DNA of 64,000 nt from Streptomyces albipurpureus (GCF_023701525.1 NZ_JAMQAW010000042.1:1-64000); one strand, 5' to 3'. Positions 1 through 8,703 are shown, counted from the first letter of the stretch. Made by a program: numbers and translations. Notes: generated from the sequence alone by a model not told the origin.

Positions 1-48
1 CCGCATCCTCACTCATCGGCATCTTCAATGCCGCTTCCGTCGGCATTT

Positions 49-900
49 TCAGCGTCGCCCAACAAGGCGAGCGCCCCGGGCCCGGTTGGAAGACCCGGTC
101 AGCAGCGCGCCCCGAGAGAGGTAGGTGCCGTGGGCGGCGCTGATGACACGGCCGGTGAGCGGGTCGGGCTCGTACGTCCCGGCGACGGTCCACCCGGCGT
201 AGGCGTCCAGCGCGAGGGCGGCGTCCCGGTTGACGGTGACGGCGGTCAGGGCGGAGTCCTCGGCGTTCTTGGGCCGCACCTTCCAGCTGATTCGGAAGCC
301 CTCGTTGACCCGGTCCTCCAGGTCGAGGGCGAGGATCGTGCCGGGGCGCAGCTTTTCGTGCCCGAAGTAGCTGTTGAGCAGGAGGTAGATCAGGGCCCGG
401 TCGCGCAGTGCGTCGCGGCCGGTCAGACGGTCGGCGGCGTCCATCATCCATCTCGGGCCGTCGCCCCTCAAGCCGGTGCGCTTGGGGTCGGCCGGCACGG
501 GGGCCCCGGCGAGGCGGGCCCGGGTGAGTTCGGTGTCGACCCCGTCGGCGACGGCCAGTGCGAGCAGGTGCTGGTAGAAGCTTGTGACGGCGGAGACCAT
601 TACGGCCCGGGTGGCGAGGGCGGCGCTCTCGTGCTCGTCAGAGATCCACACCCCGATCTTGGCCCGTGCGCAGGCGTAGGGGTCGAGTCCGTCGCCGAGG
701 TCGCACCAGTTGAGCCACGCGGTGGTGTAGGCGCGGTAGTGGCGGCGGGCCTCGGCGGAGAAACCGCCGGAGGCCAGCTTGTACGGGGACCCCTCGGCGG
801 TCCAGGCGGCGAGCTGCCGGTAGGCGTCGTGGGCATCGTCGCACGGGGCCAGGCGACCAGGTCCGCAGTAGGTCGAGTGGCGGTGCGGGGCATTCGTCAC
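49..900 (-). CDS. Tyrosine recombinase-like protein, lacks the C-terminal catalytic half
   Basis: Resembles the front of a phage-integrase-type site-specific recombinase. Residues about 45-120 are helical, like a SAM-like core-binding domain. Residues about 160-240 match the start of the catalytic domain (DRALIYLLLNSYFG, then LRPGTILALDLED). The usual Arg-x-x-Glu context is altered, and no HxxR box or nucleophilic Tyr follows before the stop, so it is short of a working integrase (families usually 300-400 aa). Reading the last bases one frame over gives an acidic tail ending near position 9, so a 3' frameshift is possible. The GTG start has no Shine-Dalgarno but a TAGTGT hexamer 6 bases upstream, which suggests a leaderless message. 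Domain assignment is inference from pattern. Confidence 0.5.
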   Translation of the reverse strand: MTNAPHRHSTYCGPGRLAPCDDAHDAYRQLAAWTAEGSPYKLASGGFSAEARRHYRAYTTAWLNWCDLGDGLDPYACARAKIGVWISDEHESAALATRAVMVSAVTSFYQHLLALAVADGVDTELTRARLAGAPVPADPKRTGLRGDGPRWMMDAADRLTGRDALRDRALIYLLLNSYFGHEKLRPGTILALDLEDRVNEGFRISWKVRPKNAEDSALTAVTVNRDAALALDAYAGWTVAGTYEPDPLTGRVISAAHGTYLSRGALLTGSSNRARGARLVGRR

Positions 901-926
901 CCCAGAACACTATCGATCCTAAGTGT
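901..926 (-). promoter_or_regulatory. Candidate leaderless promoter with inverted repeat
   Basis: On the minus strand TAGTGT (907-912) ends 6 bases before the GTG of the integrase-like ORF, as a -10 box of a leaderless gene would. ACACT (907-911) and AGTGT (922-926) form an inverted repeat around it, which could be an autoregulatory operator. TAGGAT (916-921) is an alternative -10. No convincing -35 is seen. Confidence 0.3.
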
Positions 927-1015
927 GGTAACGGACGTGCCTGCATGGGCTGAACGACAACTCCGGTCGTCCCCATCGCATCCTCATGCTGCCGCTGCCG
1001 CTGTCGTGAAAGGCT

Positions 1016-1046
1016 GCAGCGGGCCCCGGGGTCCGGAACCCGCTGC
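1016..1046. terminator. Hairpin terminator downstream of the topoisomerase gene
   Basis: GCAGCGGG (1016-1023) pairs perfectly with CCCGCTGC (1039-1046). It lies just past the stop codon of the minus-strand topoisomerase gene. There is no clear T-run, as is common in high-GC actinomycetes. Confidence 0.5.
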
Positions 1047-1069
1047 CGCTCGTCAGTGCCCGCCCGGCA

Positions 1070-3445
1070 TCAACCGAACGTCGGGACGATTCTCTTCTTG
1101 CCGCCCTCTGTCTTCCAGGAGATGCGGGCGTCGAAGGTCTTGCCCTGGGCTGAGACGAAGCCCGCGCCCTGGATGGTCTTGCCCGCCGCCAGGTCCTTGC
1201 GCTGAGCGTCGGTAAAAGTCACCTGACACCAGGACTGCGGCGGCTCGGCGGCGGAGCCGAAATCGGGGACAAGCTTCTTCGCCTTTGCGTCCCAGCTGAC
1301 CCTGCAGCCGAACGTCTTGCCCGTCCGCGCGCTGACGAAGTCGTCGATCTCCAGCGACTGGCCTGCCAGAAGTGCTGTGATCTCCGCCGGCGTGAACGTC
1401 CGGCAAGACCACTTCGTAGGTCTGTCCGGCACCTTCAGCTGGAACCCGACGAACTTGCGGCCCTTGTAGTCGCCGACGCCGAGCGCACCGGTGGCCGTGA
1501 AGGGTCTGCCCTCCGTCGACCTCGCCTCGAACGAGATCGTCTCGCCCGCGAGCAGCTTCGCCACCTCGCCATCGCTGAACGTGTGGTCCGACCAGACCTT
1601 CTTGAAGGCGACCTTCTTCGGGCCACCCGGAGCGGCCTGCCACACGCCCTCGGCGCGGGCGGCGCCGACCCGCTCCTTCAGGCCCAGCTCAGCGCGCATG
1701 GATGCGGCGTTCCTCGCCATCGTGCCGATGTCCTCGCGCACCCAGTCGGCCACGACGGCCAGGCGCTCCTCGGCGGTCGCCATCCCGGCGGCGATGTCGC
1801 GCATGTCGGCGTAGACCTTCTCGGTGAGCCTGAGATCGCCGATGTGCGTGCCGGGCAGGAGCCTCCAGCTCATCTCGCCGGCCTGCGCCAGCCTGAGCTT
1901 CCGACCCTTCTCGGTCAGCAGCGGATACTTCGCCCTGTCGTTGGTGACTTCCGAGTACGTCGAAGTGCGGGTCGCGCCCGTGCCTACGTCACGCTTCTCC
2001 AGCTGCTTCATGAGCCACTTCATCGTCGGGTGTTCGGGGCGCTTGTTCGCGCCCTCGAAGATAAACGGCTCAGCGGTCCGGCCCAGGCCCTTGCCGGACT
2101 CGTTCCCGTCGTCCTCGGCAGGGCCGTCGCCGGCTTCCGGATCGAACACGGCTCGCCAGCCCGGGGACTTGGGCACGTTGGCGATGCCGACGAAGTTCGG
2201 GTACTTCTCCACGTGGCCCTTCTGCTGCTCGTAGAGGTAGTCCTCGGCGAGCATGGCCAGGTAGCTCTTCGCGAGCATCTCGTAGATGAGCCGCCCGGCC
2301 TTGCCGTACTTGCGCTCGACTTCGTCCAGCGACGAGGGCACCTTGGGTCCCGGACGGTTCGCGCCGTGAGCGCCCTGGGGCTTCACATGTGTGGAACGAG
2401 GTCGGCGGTGCGTCAGAAGCCCGACGTCGACGCCGACCACCGCGGCGATCTTGTCGACCAGCGGCGTGAGGTCCTTGAACTGCTCAGGGGTGATCGTCTT
2501 GTCCTCGGTGCGCGGGTACGAGACAACCTGGTCCTCGTACATCTTCTGGTAGGTCGAGAGCGTCAGGTTCGCCTTAACTCCCGTGCCGACGAGCATCGCA
2601 GACAGGGAGGCAAGGTCGAGCAGCTTCGGCGGCGCGGTCTTCTTGTCCGCCTTGCTGTCCAGGACGACAGCGGAAGGGCCGTACTGCTGCGGCACCTGAC
2701 CCTTCAGGTCGAACCGCGACTCGTCCGGATTCGTGTACATGACGTCGTTCTCGTCGCGGAAGCGGTTCTGGAAGAACGGCTTCTTGACGTACGCGTCGTA
2801 GGCCTTCTGCTGGTCGCCGACGAGAGAGACCATCGCCGACTTCAGCCGACCCTGGCGCAGCACGAGGTCCTGGCCCGACTGGCGGCCCATCGCCGTGGCG
2901 ATACGAGTGAACTGCATCGAGAGGTAGTCCCACTGCGAGCGGTACATCGCCTTGCGGTAATCGCCCTCGTCCCGCATGGACTTCACCGGCCGGCGCTGCT
3001 CGAAGGCCTTCTGGATCGAAGCCTTCGACTCATCGGTGAACTCCATACGGCTGAACCGCGCGCCATGGCAGCCGAGTTCGTCGATCGCCTCCCAGAAGAG
3101 TAGGTCGCCCTCGCCGGAAGGATCCAGGTCCGTGGCGATGACGATTTCGTCGCCGCGGCCGAGCGCGCTGCGCAGCGTCTTGATGACGTCCGCGACGTTC
3201 TTCTGCGGCACGCGCTTCCACGTCAAATCATCGGGATCCCAGGGCAGATTGCCCAGATCCCACTTCTGATAGGCGTCCGCGAGCGAGGAGTCCACCATCG
3301 CGTGCGGCTGGGCGAACTCATAGAGATGACCCCGCAGGCTCGCCACCTCATAGGCCGTGCCCTTGAAGCTGCCCTTCGCCCCGCCGAGGGCGCTGGCCAT
3401 GTTCCTCGCTGCGCTCGGCTTCTCCGCCACCACGATCGCGACCAT
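1070..3445 (-). CDS. Type IA DNA topoisomerase (TopA/TopB family)
   Basis: Cuts and rejoins one DNA strand to relax or decatenate DNA. The Toprim domain covers about residues 1-150, with Glu8 in VAEKPSAARNMA and the acidic motif TDLDPSGEGD (D106, D108). The nucleophile is Tyr310 in VVSYPRTED, the family signature. After the core, residues about 620-790 hold three similar repeats of the form F(S/T)xxE(V/I)xxLLAG followed by an aromatic-rich strand, in place of classical zinc fingers. At 791 aa it is of normal length. AAGGAG lies 6-7 bases before the ATG. The DLDPSGEGD variant instead of DPDREGE differs from chromosomal TopA and fits a plasmid or phage-borne enzyme. It may decatenate replication or transfer intermediates. 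Confidence 0.93.
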   Translation of the reverse strand: MVAIVVAEKPSAARNMASALGGAKGSFKGTAYEVASLRGHLYEFAQPHAMVDSSLADAYQKWDLGNLPWDPDDLTWKRVPQKNVADVIKTLRSALGRGDEIVIATDLDPSGEGDLLFWEAIDELGCHGARFSRMEFTDESKASIQKAFEQRRPVKSMRDEGDYRKAMYRSQWDYLSMQFTRIATAMGRQSGQDLVLRQGRLKSAMVSLVGDQQKAYDAYVKKPFFQNRFRDENDVMYTNPDESRFDLKGQVPQQYGPSAVVLDSKADKKTAPPKLLDLASLSAMLVGTGVKANLTLSTYQKMYEDQVVSYPRTEDKTITPEQFKDLTPLVDKIAAVVGVDVGLLTHRRPRSTHVKPQGAHGANRPGPKVPSSLDEVERKYGKAGRLIYEMLAKSYLAMLAEDYLYEQQKGHVEKYPNFVGIANVPKSPGWRAVFDPEAGDGPAEDDGNESGKGLGRTAEPFIFEGANKRPEHPTMKWLMKQLEKRDVGTGATRTSTYSEVTNDRAKYPLLTEKGRKLRLAQAGEMSWRLLPGTHIGDLRLTEKVYADMRDIAAGMATAEERLAVVADWVREDIGTMARNAASMRAELGLKERVGAARAEGVWQAAPGGPKKVAFKKVWSDHTFSDGEVAKLLAGETISFEARSTEGRPFTATGALGVGDYKGRKFVGFQLKVPDRPTKWSCRTFTPAEITALLAGQSLEIDDFVSARTGKTFGCRVSWDAKAKKLVPDFGSAAEPPQSWCQVTFTDAQRKDLAAGKTIQGAGFVSAQGKTFDARISWKTEGGKKRIVPTFG

Positions 3446-3540
3446 GCCTGACTCCTTATCGTCATCGACTCATAGGCGAGTTTGATCCTACTCGAAAGAG
3501 GCGGTCAAATGAGACTTGAATGACTATTCAGTGAGGTCCT
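3446..3540 (-). promoter_or_regulatory. Leader/promoter region of the topoisomerase gene
   Basis: Less GC-rich than its surroundings. In the minus direction it holds TTTCGAGTAGGATCAAACT, whose TAGGAT is a plausible -10 and whose CGAGT...ACTCG forms an inverted repeat. Further upstream lies TGAATAG (3527-3533), also present ahead of the 5706 gene. No clear -35 at 17-18 bp, so this is tentative. Confidence 0.25.
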
Positions 3541-3620
3541 TGGGTGGTGCTACGGGTGTGTAGAGAAAGCACGGTACGGGCGGGCTCTTCGGGCAATCAC
3601 CGCTCGTCGGAGAAGGAGGG

Positions 3621-3650
3621 GACCCCTGAGAAGAGCCTTCTCGGGGGGTC
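3621..3650. terminator. Hairpin terminator of the 5706-3669 operon
   Basis: GACCCCTGAGAAG and CTTCTCGGGGGGTC form a 13-bp stem with a 3-base loop just past the stop of the zinc-ribbon/HTH gene on the minus strand. Strong enough to end the three-gene operon. Confidence 0.6.
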
Positions 3651-3668
3651 TTCGTCTGCCGAGCGCTA

Positions 3669-4223
3669 CTACCGAGTCGGCATCGCCACACCGAGCCGGA
3701 CGCGGTACACCCGCAGGACCTTGCCGAGCGTCTCGAGCCCCTCAGGGTGCTTCAGGCCTTCCTCCAGCTCCTTCAGCCGGATGGGCCGCACTCCAGCCAC
3801 CTCGGCGACCTGCTTGCGCGTCGCCTGCCCCCTGAGCTTGATCAGCAGATCCGGCAGGTCTGCTGCGAGGTCCTCGAACATCCGGAACTTCTCCCGCTCG
3901 CCCATGCGCGTGTGGCCGAGGTGAATCGCGCCACAACTCTCCTCGCACCAGTACCAACTCGTCGACGCATCTCCCCGGAGCCTCGCAGGGATCTCCTGCT
4001 CGCTCCGGTAGCGGCGCTTGAAGGCCCATGTCCCTTCACGCTGCGTCCGGCATCCGCGCGGCGCGTCCTCGGGCTGCGAGGCCGGCGAGGCCATGCCCGC
4101 ACACCGCGGAGTGCAGTACAGGCCGAGGTACACCGGGTCCTGGGCACGGAGGCCCAGACCCTTACCGCACGTCTTGCAGCGCTGCCGGACGGGGAAGAGC
4201 TTCACCTTGCCCGACGCGGTCAT
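3669..4223 (-). CDS. Zinc-ribbon protein with C-terminal HTH
   Basis: 184 aa, last gene of a coupled three-gene operon (its ATG overlaps the previous stop as ATGA). Cys16, Cys19, Cys37 and Cys41 form a CxxC-x17-CxxxC cluster. A second set, Cys93, Cys97, His101 and His104 (YWCEESCGAIHLGH), could bind another metal. Residues about 130-184 read like an XRE-type helix-turn-helix (TRKQVAEVAGVRPIRLKELE). It is probably a DNA-binding regulator or structural partner of the RHH protein two genes upstream. No named family was recognised, and the HTH call is inference from pattern. Confidence 0.65.
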   Translation of the reverse strand: MTASGKVKLFPVRQRCKTCGKGLGLRAQDPVYLGLYCTPRCAGMASPASQPEDAPRGCRTQREGTWAFKRRYRSEQEIPARLRGDASTSWYWCEESCGAIHLGHTRMGEREKFRMFEDLAADLPDLLIKLRGQATRKQVAEVAGVRPIRLKELEEGLKHPEGLETLGKVLRVYRVRLGVAMPTR

Positions 4224-5314
4224 CGGATTGGCCGTCCTTCCCGCTCGCGTTCAAGCTTCGACTGCCTCCTGGTCGCCTCCCGGGCCATGTCCCTGAGATG
4301 GATCGCCTCCTTGTGCGTAATCGGCGCGTCGTGGAGATTGTGCGAGCCGCGCAGGAAGTTCTCCGTACGATCGGCGATGGAGTACGCCAGCGCCTGCTCG
4401 ACCACCGCGGTGGTCAGGCGCACCTCGCCCACCTCCTCGCGCAGCTTGCGCAGCAACCCGTCCCGCTCGCGTTCAGCGGCCTCGATGTTCGCCAAGCGTG
4501 CCACCACGCTGCCCAGCAGCGGGTCGCGGGAGCGGAACAGCTCGACCGCGCGCTCGGTGGCAGGATCGACATCAAGGTGCAGGTCGAGCTGCGCTAGCAG
4601 GAACGCCGTCACCAGCGTGCCCTGGCTCAACCGCCGGCTGAACTCCCGAGCAGCACTGTCGCTCACCCCCAGCTCGCGAACCGCGGCTGCTCGCACCTGC
4701 TCCCGCAGCGCGTTCATGATGCTCTCGGGCAGCGCCTTGATGTGCGGCTGGCTCTGCACGCCGACGAGCCGGAAGCCGGACTGGGGGAGCGTGGCGGCCT
4801 CGGCAGTACTGCCCGAACCTCCCTTCGAGGCCGCGCTCTGCGCGGCGTCCTGATGGTCGGTGAACTGCAGCGATCCGGACGTTGCACGCTCGGGTTCATC
4901 CGGTGCGGAGACGACGTCATGAGCAGCCATTTCGACGGCAGCGGCATCCTTGAGGTCCGGCTGTGCCCCGGGAGCCGGAACGGCATCAGCCGCAAGGCCC
5001 GTCGGCGCACCTCCCGGGGACACCCTGTCCGCGGGGTTCTGTCCTCCGCCGACACCACCGCGCTGAATGGATCCGCCGGCCCGCTCGGAGTCGCCGGCGC
5101 CGGGCTCGTGGTCCGGTTCCAGGTTCGGACGATCCGCTGCGGCTTCGACGTCGAGATCCGCCTGCGCAGCCCTGGGCTGTGCCGCCTGGGCCTGGACACG
5201 CTTGAGCTCCTCGCTCCCACCGCGCCTGTAGGCGTCGAGGAAAGACGTGTCCACCTCCATCACCTCGTTGGTAGGAGTGGTCGCCTCCAGCATCTCTGCG
5301 AAATCCCGACTCAT
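4220..5314 (-). CDS. Unknown protein with long disordered N-half and helical C-half
   Basis: 364 aa. Residues about 40-190 are Ala/Pro/Gly/Asp-rich and look disordered. Residues about 190-364 are strongly helical and charged (LREQVRAAAVRELG, AAERERDGLLRKLREEVGEV) and probably form a coiled coil. It overlaps both neighbours by ATGA, so the three proteins are likely made in fixed proportion and may work as a complex, for example on DNA bound by the upstream RHH protein. No catalytic motif seen and no family recognised. Confidence 0.7.
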   Translation of the reverse strand: MSRDFAEMLEATTPTNEVMEVDTSFLDAYRRGGSEELKRVQAQAAQPRAAQADLDVEAAADRPNLEPDHEPGAGDSERAGGSIQRGGVGGGQNPADRVSPGGAPTGLAADAVPAPGAQPDLKDAAAVEMAAHDVVSAPDEPERATSGSLQFTDHQDAAQSAASKGGSGSTAEAATLPQSGFRLVGVQSQPHIKALPESIMNALREQVRAAAVRELGVSDSAAREFSRRLSQGTLVTAFLLAQLDLHLDVDPATERAVELFRSRDPLLGSVVARLANIEAAERERDGLLRKLREEVGEVRLTTAVVEQALAYSIADRTENFLRGSHNLHDAPITHKEAIHLRDMAREATRRQSKLEREREGRPIR

Positions 5315-5706
5315 GCGAGCTCACCGTCCTCGTCGTCCAGGAGGTAGTTGTCGCCGCGGGTGAGCCCGATCAGCGAGTCGAAGCCCGTGGTGACGACGCG
5401 TTCGAGGTTCGCCGAGTTCGTCGCCAGTGCCGCAATCTGGTCGACGAGCTCGTTGAGCCGCGCGATCTCCAGGGTCGGCAGGTCGTAGTCGAGGTTCTCG
5501 CGCCGGATCTTCTCGACCACCGCCTCGGCCACGTACTCGTTCAACGAGGAGAACCCGCGCTTGTCAGCCCAGTACTCTGCCCGCTGCTTGTCGTCCGGGT
5601 CCAGCCGGATGAACATGCCCTGGCGGCCACTGCTGCTTTGCGTTGAGCCCTTCTTCGTGTCGCGCACGGACTGCGTCCTCTTCTTCAACTCCTGTCGGGC
5701 GGTCAT
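5311..5706 (-). CDS. Ribbon-helix-helix, MobC-like DNA-binding protein
   Basis: 131 aa, first gene of the 5706-3669 operon, with GGAGAAG ahead of its ATG. A basic N-terminal tail precedes a segment (MFIRLDPDDKQRAEYWADKR, then GFSSLNEYVAEAVVEKIRR) typical of ribbon-helix-helix proteins. The following helix (LNELVDQIAALATNSANLER) recalls the C-terminal part of MobC-type relaxosome accessory proteins. It could be a mobilisation accessory factor that nicks or loads at an oriT, or a repressor of its own operon. No relaxase is present in the window, so the MobC reading stays tentative. Confidence 0.55.
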   Translation of the reverse strand: MTARQELKKRTQSVRDTKKGSTQSSSGRQGMFIRLDPDDKQRAEYWADKRGFSSLNEYVAEAVVEKIRRENLDYDLPTLEIARLNELVDQIAALATNSANLERVVTTGFDSLIGLTRGDNYLLDDEDGELA

Positions 5707-6048
5707 GCGCGACTTCTCCTTGCCATGGTCGACTCATCCAATCGGGCGCTTTGGTAAAGCTATTCAATAAATCATCCGTGTTTTTGTATTGGCATTCGAA
5801 TGTCCGTGGAGTCGCTGGCGTGCCCAGTCGGCCCTCCCTGGCAGGGCAGTACCGCAGCAGGCGACCCTGTCGGAGGGGGAAGGGGTTGGGTGGGGTCACC
5901 TGCTGTAAGCCGCACCCGATTTCGCTTCACTCGGCGCCGCCTCGGCGCTGGGACTTTCGCCTGCCGGACGGAGTCCTGTTCAGGAGCCTGGCGTGGAACT
6001 CGGCATCGTCGTCGTGCAGCCGACGAGTCCGCGGGTGACCCTCGGCGG
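5707..6048. other. Non-coding stretch upstream of the RHH operon
   Basis: No convincing gene. An AT-richer patch around 5745-5790 contains TTGAATAG and the palindrome CATTCGAATG (minus strand) and probably carries the promoter of the 5706 operon. ORFs across the rest lack ribosome binding sites and have biased low-complexity translations. Confidence 0.5.
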
Positions 6049-6264
6049 CTAGATCGCCCTGCCCTTGGCGCTGGGTGGGTGTCCGGCAAGCGCCCCGGCG
6101 TCGATGGCCTTGGTGGTGCTCGCAGTCAGGCCCGGCGTAGAAGGCGACCGTGGCGCTTGGGTTGCGCTGTCGTCGCCACTGGAGCATCCGGCCAGCAGGC
6201 TGCCCGCGACCACGGTGAGTGCCGCAGCCGCGAGCGCGGCGCTCCTCGTTCTCCAGGTCTTCAT
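6049..6264 (-). CDS. Small lipoprotein
   Basis: 71 aa. It has a classical lipoprotein signal peptide: basic start MKTWRTRS, hydrophobic AALAAAALTVVAG, lipobox LLAGC with Cys26. The mature part is only about 45 aa, Ser/Thr/Pro-rich and without a fold. GAGGTGAG lies 5 bases before the ATG. The mature part is shorter than most actinobacterial lipoproteins, so it may be a truncated gene or a genuine small surface lipopeptide, for example an entry-exclusion-type protein on a mobile element (inference). Confidence 0.6.
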   Translation of the reverse strand: MKTWRTRSAALAAAALTVVAGSLLAGCSSGDDSATQAPRSPSTPGLTASTTKAIDAGALAGHPPSAKGRAI

Positions 6265-6573
6265 CGCTTCTCACCTCGCCCGCCCTGTCGCCTTCTAGTC
6301 GGATTGAATCGACTGGCCTTTGAGGGTACCTTACTCGAATGCCTATCAAGTGCCAGTCGGCGGCGAGTTGGAAAGGCTGTGAGGTGAGGAGGTACAGAGG
6401 GCGTGCCCGAGCCCCATCCGGCGCACAGGGTGCGTGCGGGCTGGTTTGGCTGACGGGGATCAACGGAGTTGATCCGGGCGCTCTGTGGCGCGTCGTGCGC
6501 GTGCCGACTGCGAACGGCCCCCTGCCGGGTGGCTGTTCATGGGCTCTTCATCTCCTCCCGCGAAGGGCTGACT
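6265..6573. promoter_or_regulatory. Divergent intergenic region between the lipoprotein and HNH-repeat genes
   Basis: No gene. Toward the lipoprotein the minus strand has CATTCGAGTAAGGTACCCT, where TAAGGT is a plausible -10. Toward the plus-strand gene it contains the short hairpin annotated at 6458-6474. Confidence 0.4.
6458..6474 (+). repeat. Mini-hairpin repeat, copy 1 (loop GGA)
   Basis: GATCAAC-GGA-GTTGATC, followed by CGGGCGCT. Perfect 7-bp stem with a 3-base loop, 99 bases before the ATG at 6574. One of about nine dispersed copies in the same orientation. Compared with the GATCAGC form, both arms have changed together. Confidence 0.75.
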
Positions 6574-7017
6574 ATGCATGCTGCGCACGTCCCCGCACCT
6601 ATGAAGTCAGGTCCGGTCGTCTACACCGACCGGGAGCTCCTGCGCGTGCTCATCCGCCTGGCGCAGGGGGAGGGCACTCTCGGACGTCGCACGTTCGAAC
6701 AGCGCCGCAGGGGCGCCGGCCCGTCGGCTCCGCTCTACGAGCGCCGCTTCGGCAGCTGGAACCGCGCGCTGGAGCTCGCGGGCCTCGACGCGGTTGCACA
6801 GCCCGAGCAGCTGCAGAATGCGACGACGAAGTGGACCCAGGAGCAGCTCATCGCCGCGATCCGCTGGTGTCTGCTGGTAACGGGGTCCACGACGCTGGCG
6901 GCCTACGAGGCTTGGCGCACGGATCCGGCGAATCCGAAATCCGATGTTCCGCCGGCCACCACCATCCGCTTCCGGATGGGCAGTTGGTCACGAGCCACCA
7001 AGCTGGCTTGCAACTGA
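6574..7017 (+). CDS. Protein with two homing-endonuclease-associated repeats
   Basis: 147 aa from the ATG after GAAGGG. Two copies of the small three-helix unit often found beside HNH homing endonucleases: residues about 17-71 (YTDRELLRVLIRLAQG ... RRFGSWNRALELAGL) and 86-146 (KWTQEQLIAAIRW ... RMGSWSRATKLAC). The shared F/MGSW-x-R-A core is the family mark. No HNH nuclease residues are present, so it is probably a DNA-binding protein alone, perhaps a regulator. It stands alone behind a mini-hairpin leader. Confidence 0.7.
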   Translation: MHAAHVPAPMKSGPVVYTDRELLRVLIRLAQGEGTLGRRTFEQRRRGAGPSAPLYERRFGSWNRALELAGLDAVAQPEQLQNATTKWTQEQLIAAIRWCLLVTGSTTLAAYEAWRTDPANPKSDVPPATTIRFRMGSWSRATKLACN

Positions 7018-7097
7018 AGTCCACCGGCATCTGCGATGCCGCTCACGCCGCACTGTGGGCAGGCCAGAGTCGGCAGAACTTCCCGGGAAGGACATTC

Positions 7098-7607
7098 ATG
7101 GCGGACGTAGTCACTGTCTGCATTCTGGAGCCCTGCTGCGACAAGTCGGAGCCGGGCTACACGCCGAGACCGAAGCCCCGCTACATGCGCACCCCGGGCC
7201 GGTCGGACTCGTGCAACCACCTCCATAGCGAGCGGCGGAAAGCGATGATCACGGAGTACGGGTCGTGTGGGGAGGCCGAAGCCGAGTACCAGGGCAAGGC
7301 GTGCGGATGGGGGGCGACGGATGGGTGGCTGTACGAGGGCGAGATGCCGCCGGAGGGGGAGCGATTCCGGATCATGCCGATCAAGGGCACCCTGACCACA
7401 CACTTCTGCCACCGGGAGCCGGTCGAGATTCCGTTCCCGACCATCGATCTGGCCCGCGAGTACGCCGAGGAGTACCACGAGTATCCCGACGGCGGGCGCC
7501 ACAAGCAGATCCTCTACAACATCGTCGGTGACCAGGACACGGTGGTGCGCTGGTCGTCCTACACGGTCAAGGTCGGAACCGAGCTGACCGCGGGCGACTG
7601 GGCGTAG
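7098..7607 (+). CDS. Unknown protein, 169 aa
   Basis: GGGAAGG precedes the ATG. Mixed alpha/beta composition with scattered Cys (LEPCCDKSE, YGSCGEAE, KACGWGATDG, THFCHREP) that could bind a metal. The C-terminal part (TIDLAREYAEEYHEYPDGG) is acidic. Soluble, no signal peptide or membrane segment. No family recognised. Confidence 0.6.
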   Translation: MADVVTVCILEPCCDKSEPGYTPRPKPRYMRTPGRSDSCNHLHSERRKAMITEYGSCGEAEAEYQGKACGWGATDGWLYEGEMPPEGERFRIMPIKGTLTTHFCHREPVEIPFPTIDLAREYAEEYHEYPDGGRHKQILYNIVGDQDTVVRWSSYTVKVGTELTAGDWA

Positions 7608-7768
7608 CACGTACTGAGCTAGCGAGGGAGCTTAGATCCGCTGTCCCCCCAGGATCTTGCAGTTCCAGCGAAAGAGGCCGTACGCCGGCTTCCGCTCCCT
7701 CATTTCGCTCCACCCAGCCGGGCTGTACACGGCCCGCTTCCCGGACTATTCAGAGAAGGAGAACAGAC

Positions 7769-8107
7769 GTGCGCGTCTACGCGGCTTTCGATCTTGGCTT
7801 CGAGCGCGACGGGGTCGATCTCACAGCCGAGTTCGCTTGGGAGACGGGGGAGCTCCCCGTTCCCCGGCGAGGAGACCGGATCGCCTTCGGTGAATTGATC
7901 ACGGTCGTCGACAGAGTCCAGTACTCGTGTATGGACGCCGGATACATCGCCACACGCGACCACGAGGAATCTCCCGTGAAGCTCGATCTCTGGTTGCGGC
8001 TGACCAAGGCCACGCGCAAGGGGAAGTACGAGCCGCAGGAGTTCCACTCGATCCTGTCCGAGCTGCCCAGTGTCACCGACCTGTGCGTGGCTGGCCTCTG
8101 GGAGTAG
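7769..8107 (+). CDS. Unknown protein, 112 aa
   Basis: Starts at GTG after AGAAGGAG. The central part (PRRGDRIAFGELITVVDRVQY) reads as beta strands, like small OB or SH3-like folds of mobile-element proteins. Expressed alone. No catalytic motif, no family recognised. Confidence 0.65.
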   Translation: MRVYAAFDLGFERDGVDLTAEFAWETGELPVPRRGDRIAFGELITVVDRVQYSCMDAGYIATRDHEESPVKLDLWLRLTKATRKGKYEPQEFHSILSELPSVTDLCVAGLWE

Positions 8108-8262
8108 TCCCCACCCGCTGACATCCGCGCCCGACCTTCGGAAGCAGCTCAGTGCGACATGTCTGAACAGCAATGCTGCCTCCGCGCTCGGCCTCTGCCA
8201 CCCACGCTGTCTGTCCACCCGGCGTGTCTCGTCCGCCTGTACTCACCATGACAAGGAACGCC

Positions 8263-8703
8263 GTGTTCAAAACTCCCTTGGCTGTGCCCCCGCGCGACGC
8301 GGCCCCCACCAATGTCGCCGAAGCCCTCACCCGGCTCACCGATGCCCAGGAGCTCCCTTTCCACGGGTGGGACCGTGCGTACTGCGCGCGTATCCAGAAC
8401 CTGGCCGGATGGCTGCACTGCGCCGTGATGTGGCGGGGTCAAGACCTCACCGAAGCGGCCGACATCCCCGAAGGGGGCGGCCAGGTCGTGCTCCACGCTC
8501 TGATCGACGCGCATGCGGCCATGCTGGCCCGCCACGAAGCCGAGCTCGCGCCGTACAAGGACGCCGACGGAGCGCTGCTCGGCGAGGAATACGACGAACA
8601 CGACAAGGTCGCCGACCGGCACATCGAGGAGGTCGTGGAGATGCTCGGCCTCGTCATGGCCGTCCTGGTCGGCGAGTTCGGACGGCCGACGAGCACCCCG
8701 TAA
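8263..8703 (+). CDS. Unknown helical protein, about 146 aa
   Basis: GTG start chosen because CAAGGA lies 5 bases upstream, as in the next three genes. An ATG at 8248 in frame has no ribosome site. The sequence is helical and acidic (HEAELAPYKDADGALLGEEYDEHDKVADRHIEEVVEMLGL is cut here into its recognisable parts: an HEAELAPYKD helix and a DRHIEEVVEM helix). No family recognised. First of four similarly arranged short genes each preceded by an (A)AGGA(G) site. Confidence 0.6.
   Translation: MFKTPLAVPPRDAAPTNVAEALTRLTDAQELPFHGWDRAYCARIQNLAGWLHCAVMWRGQDLTEAADIPEGGGQVVLHALIDAHAAMLARHEAELAPYKDADGALLGEEYDEHDKVADRHIEEVVEMLGLVMAVLVGEFGRPTSTP

Noticed and set aside
1247-1257. CGGC-GGA-GCCG in the topoisomerase gene
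   Set aside because: GNA-type loop but only a 4-bp stem, no GATC flanks, inside coding sequence, so chance.
5927-6463. 178-codon minus-strand ORF around the lipoprotein
   Set aside because: Overlaps the lipoprotein in another frame. The lipoprotein has a clear signal peptide and ribosome site while this ORF has neither.
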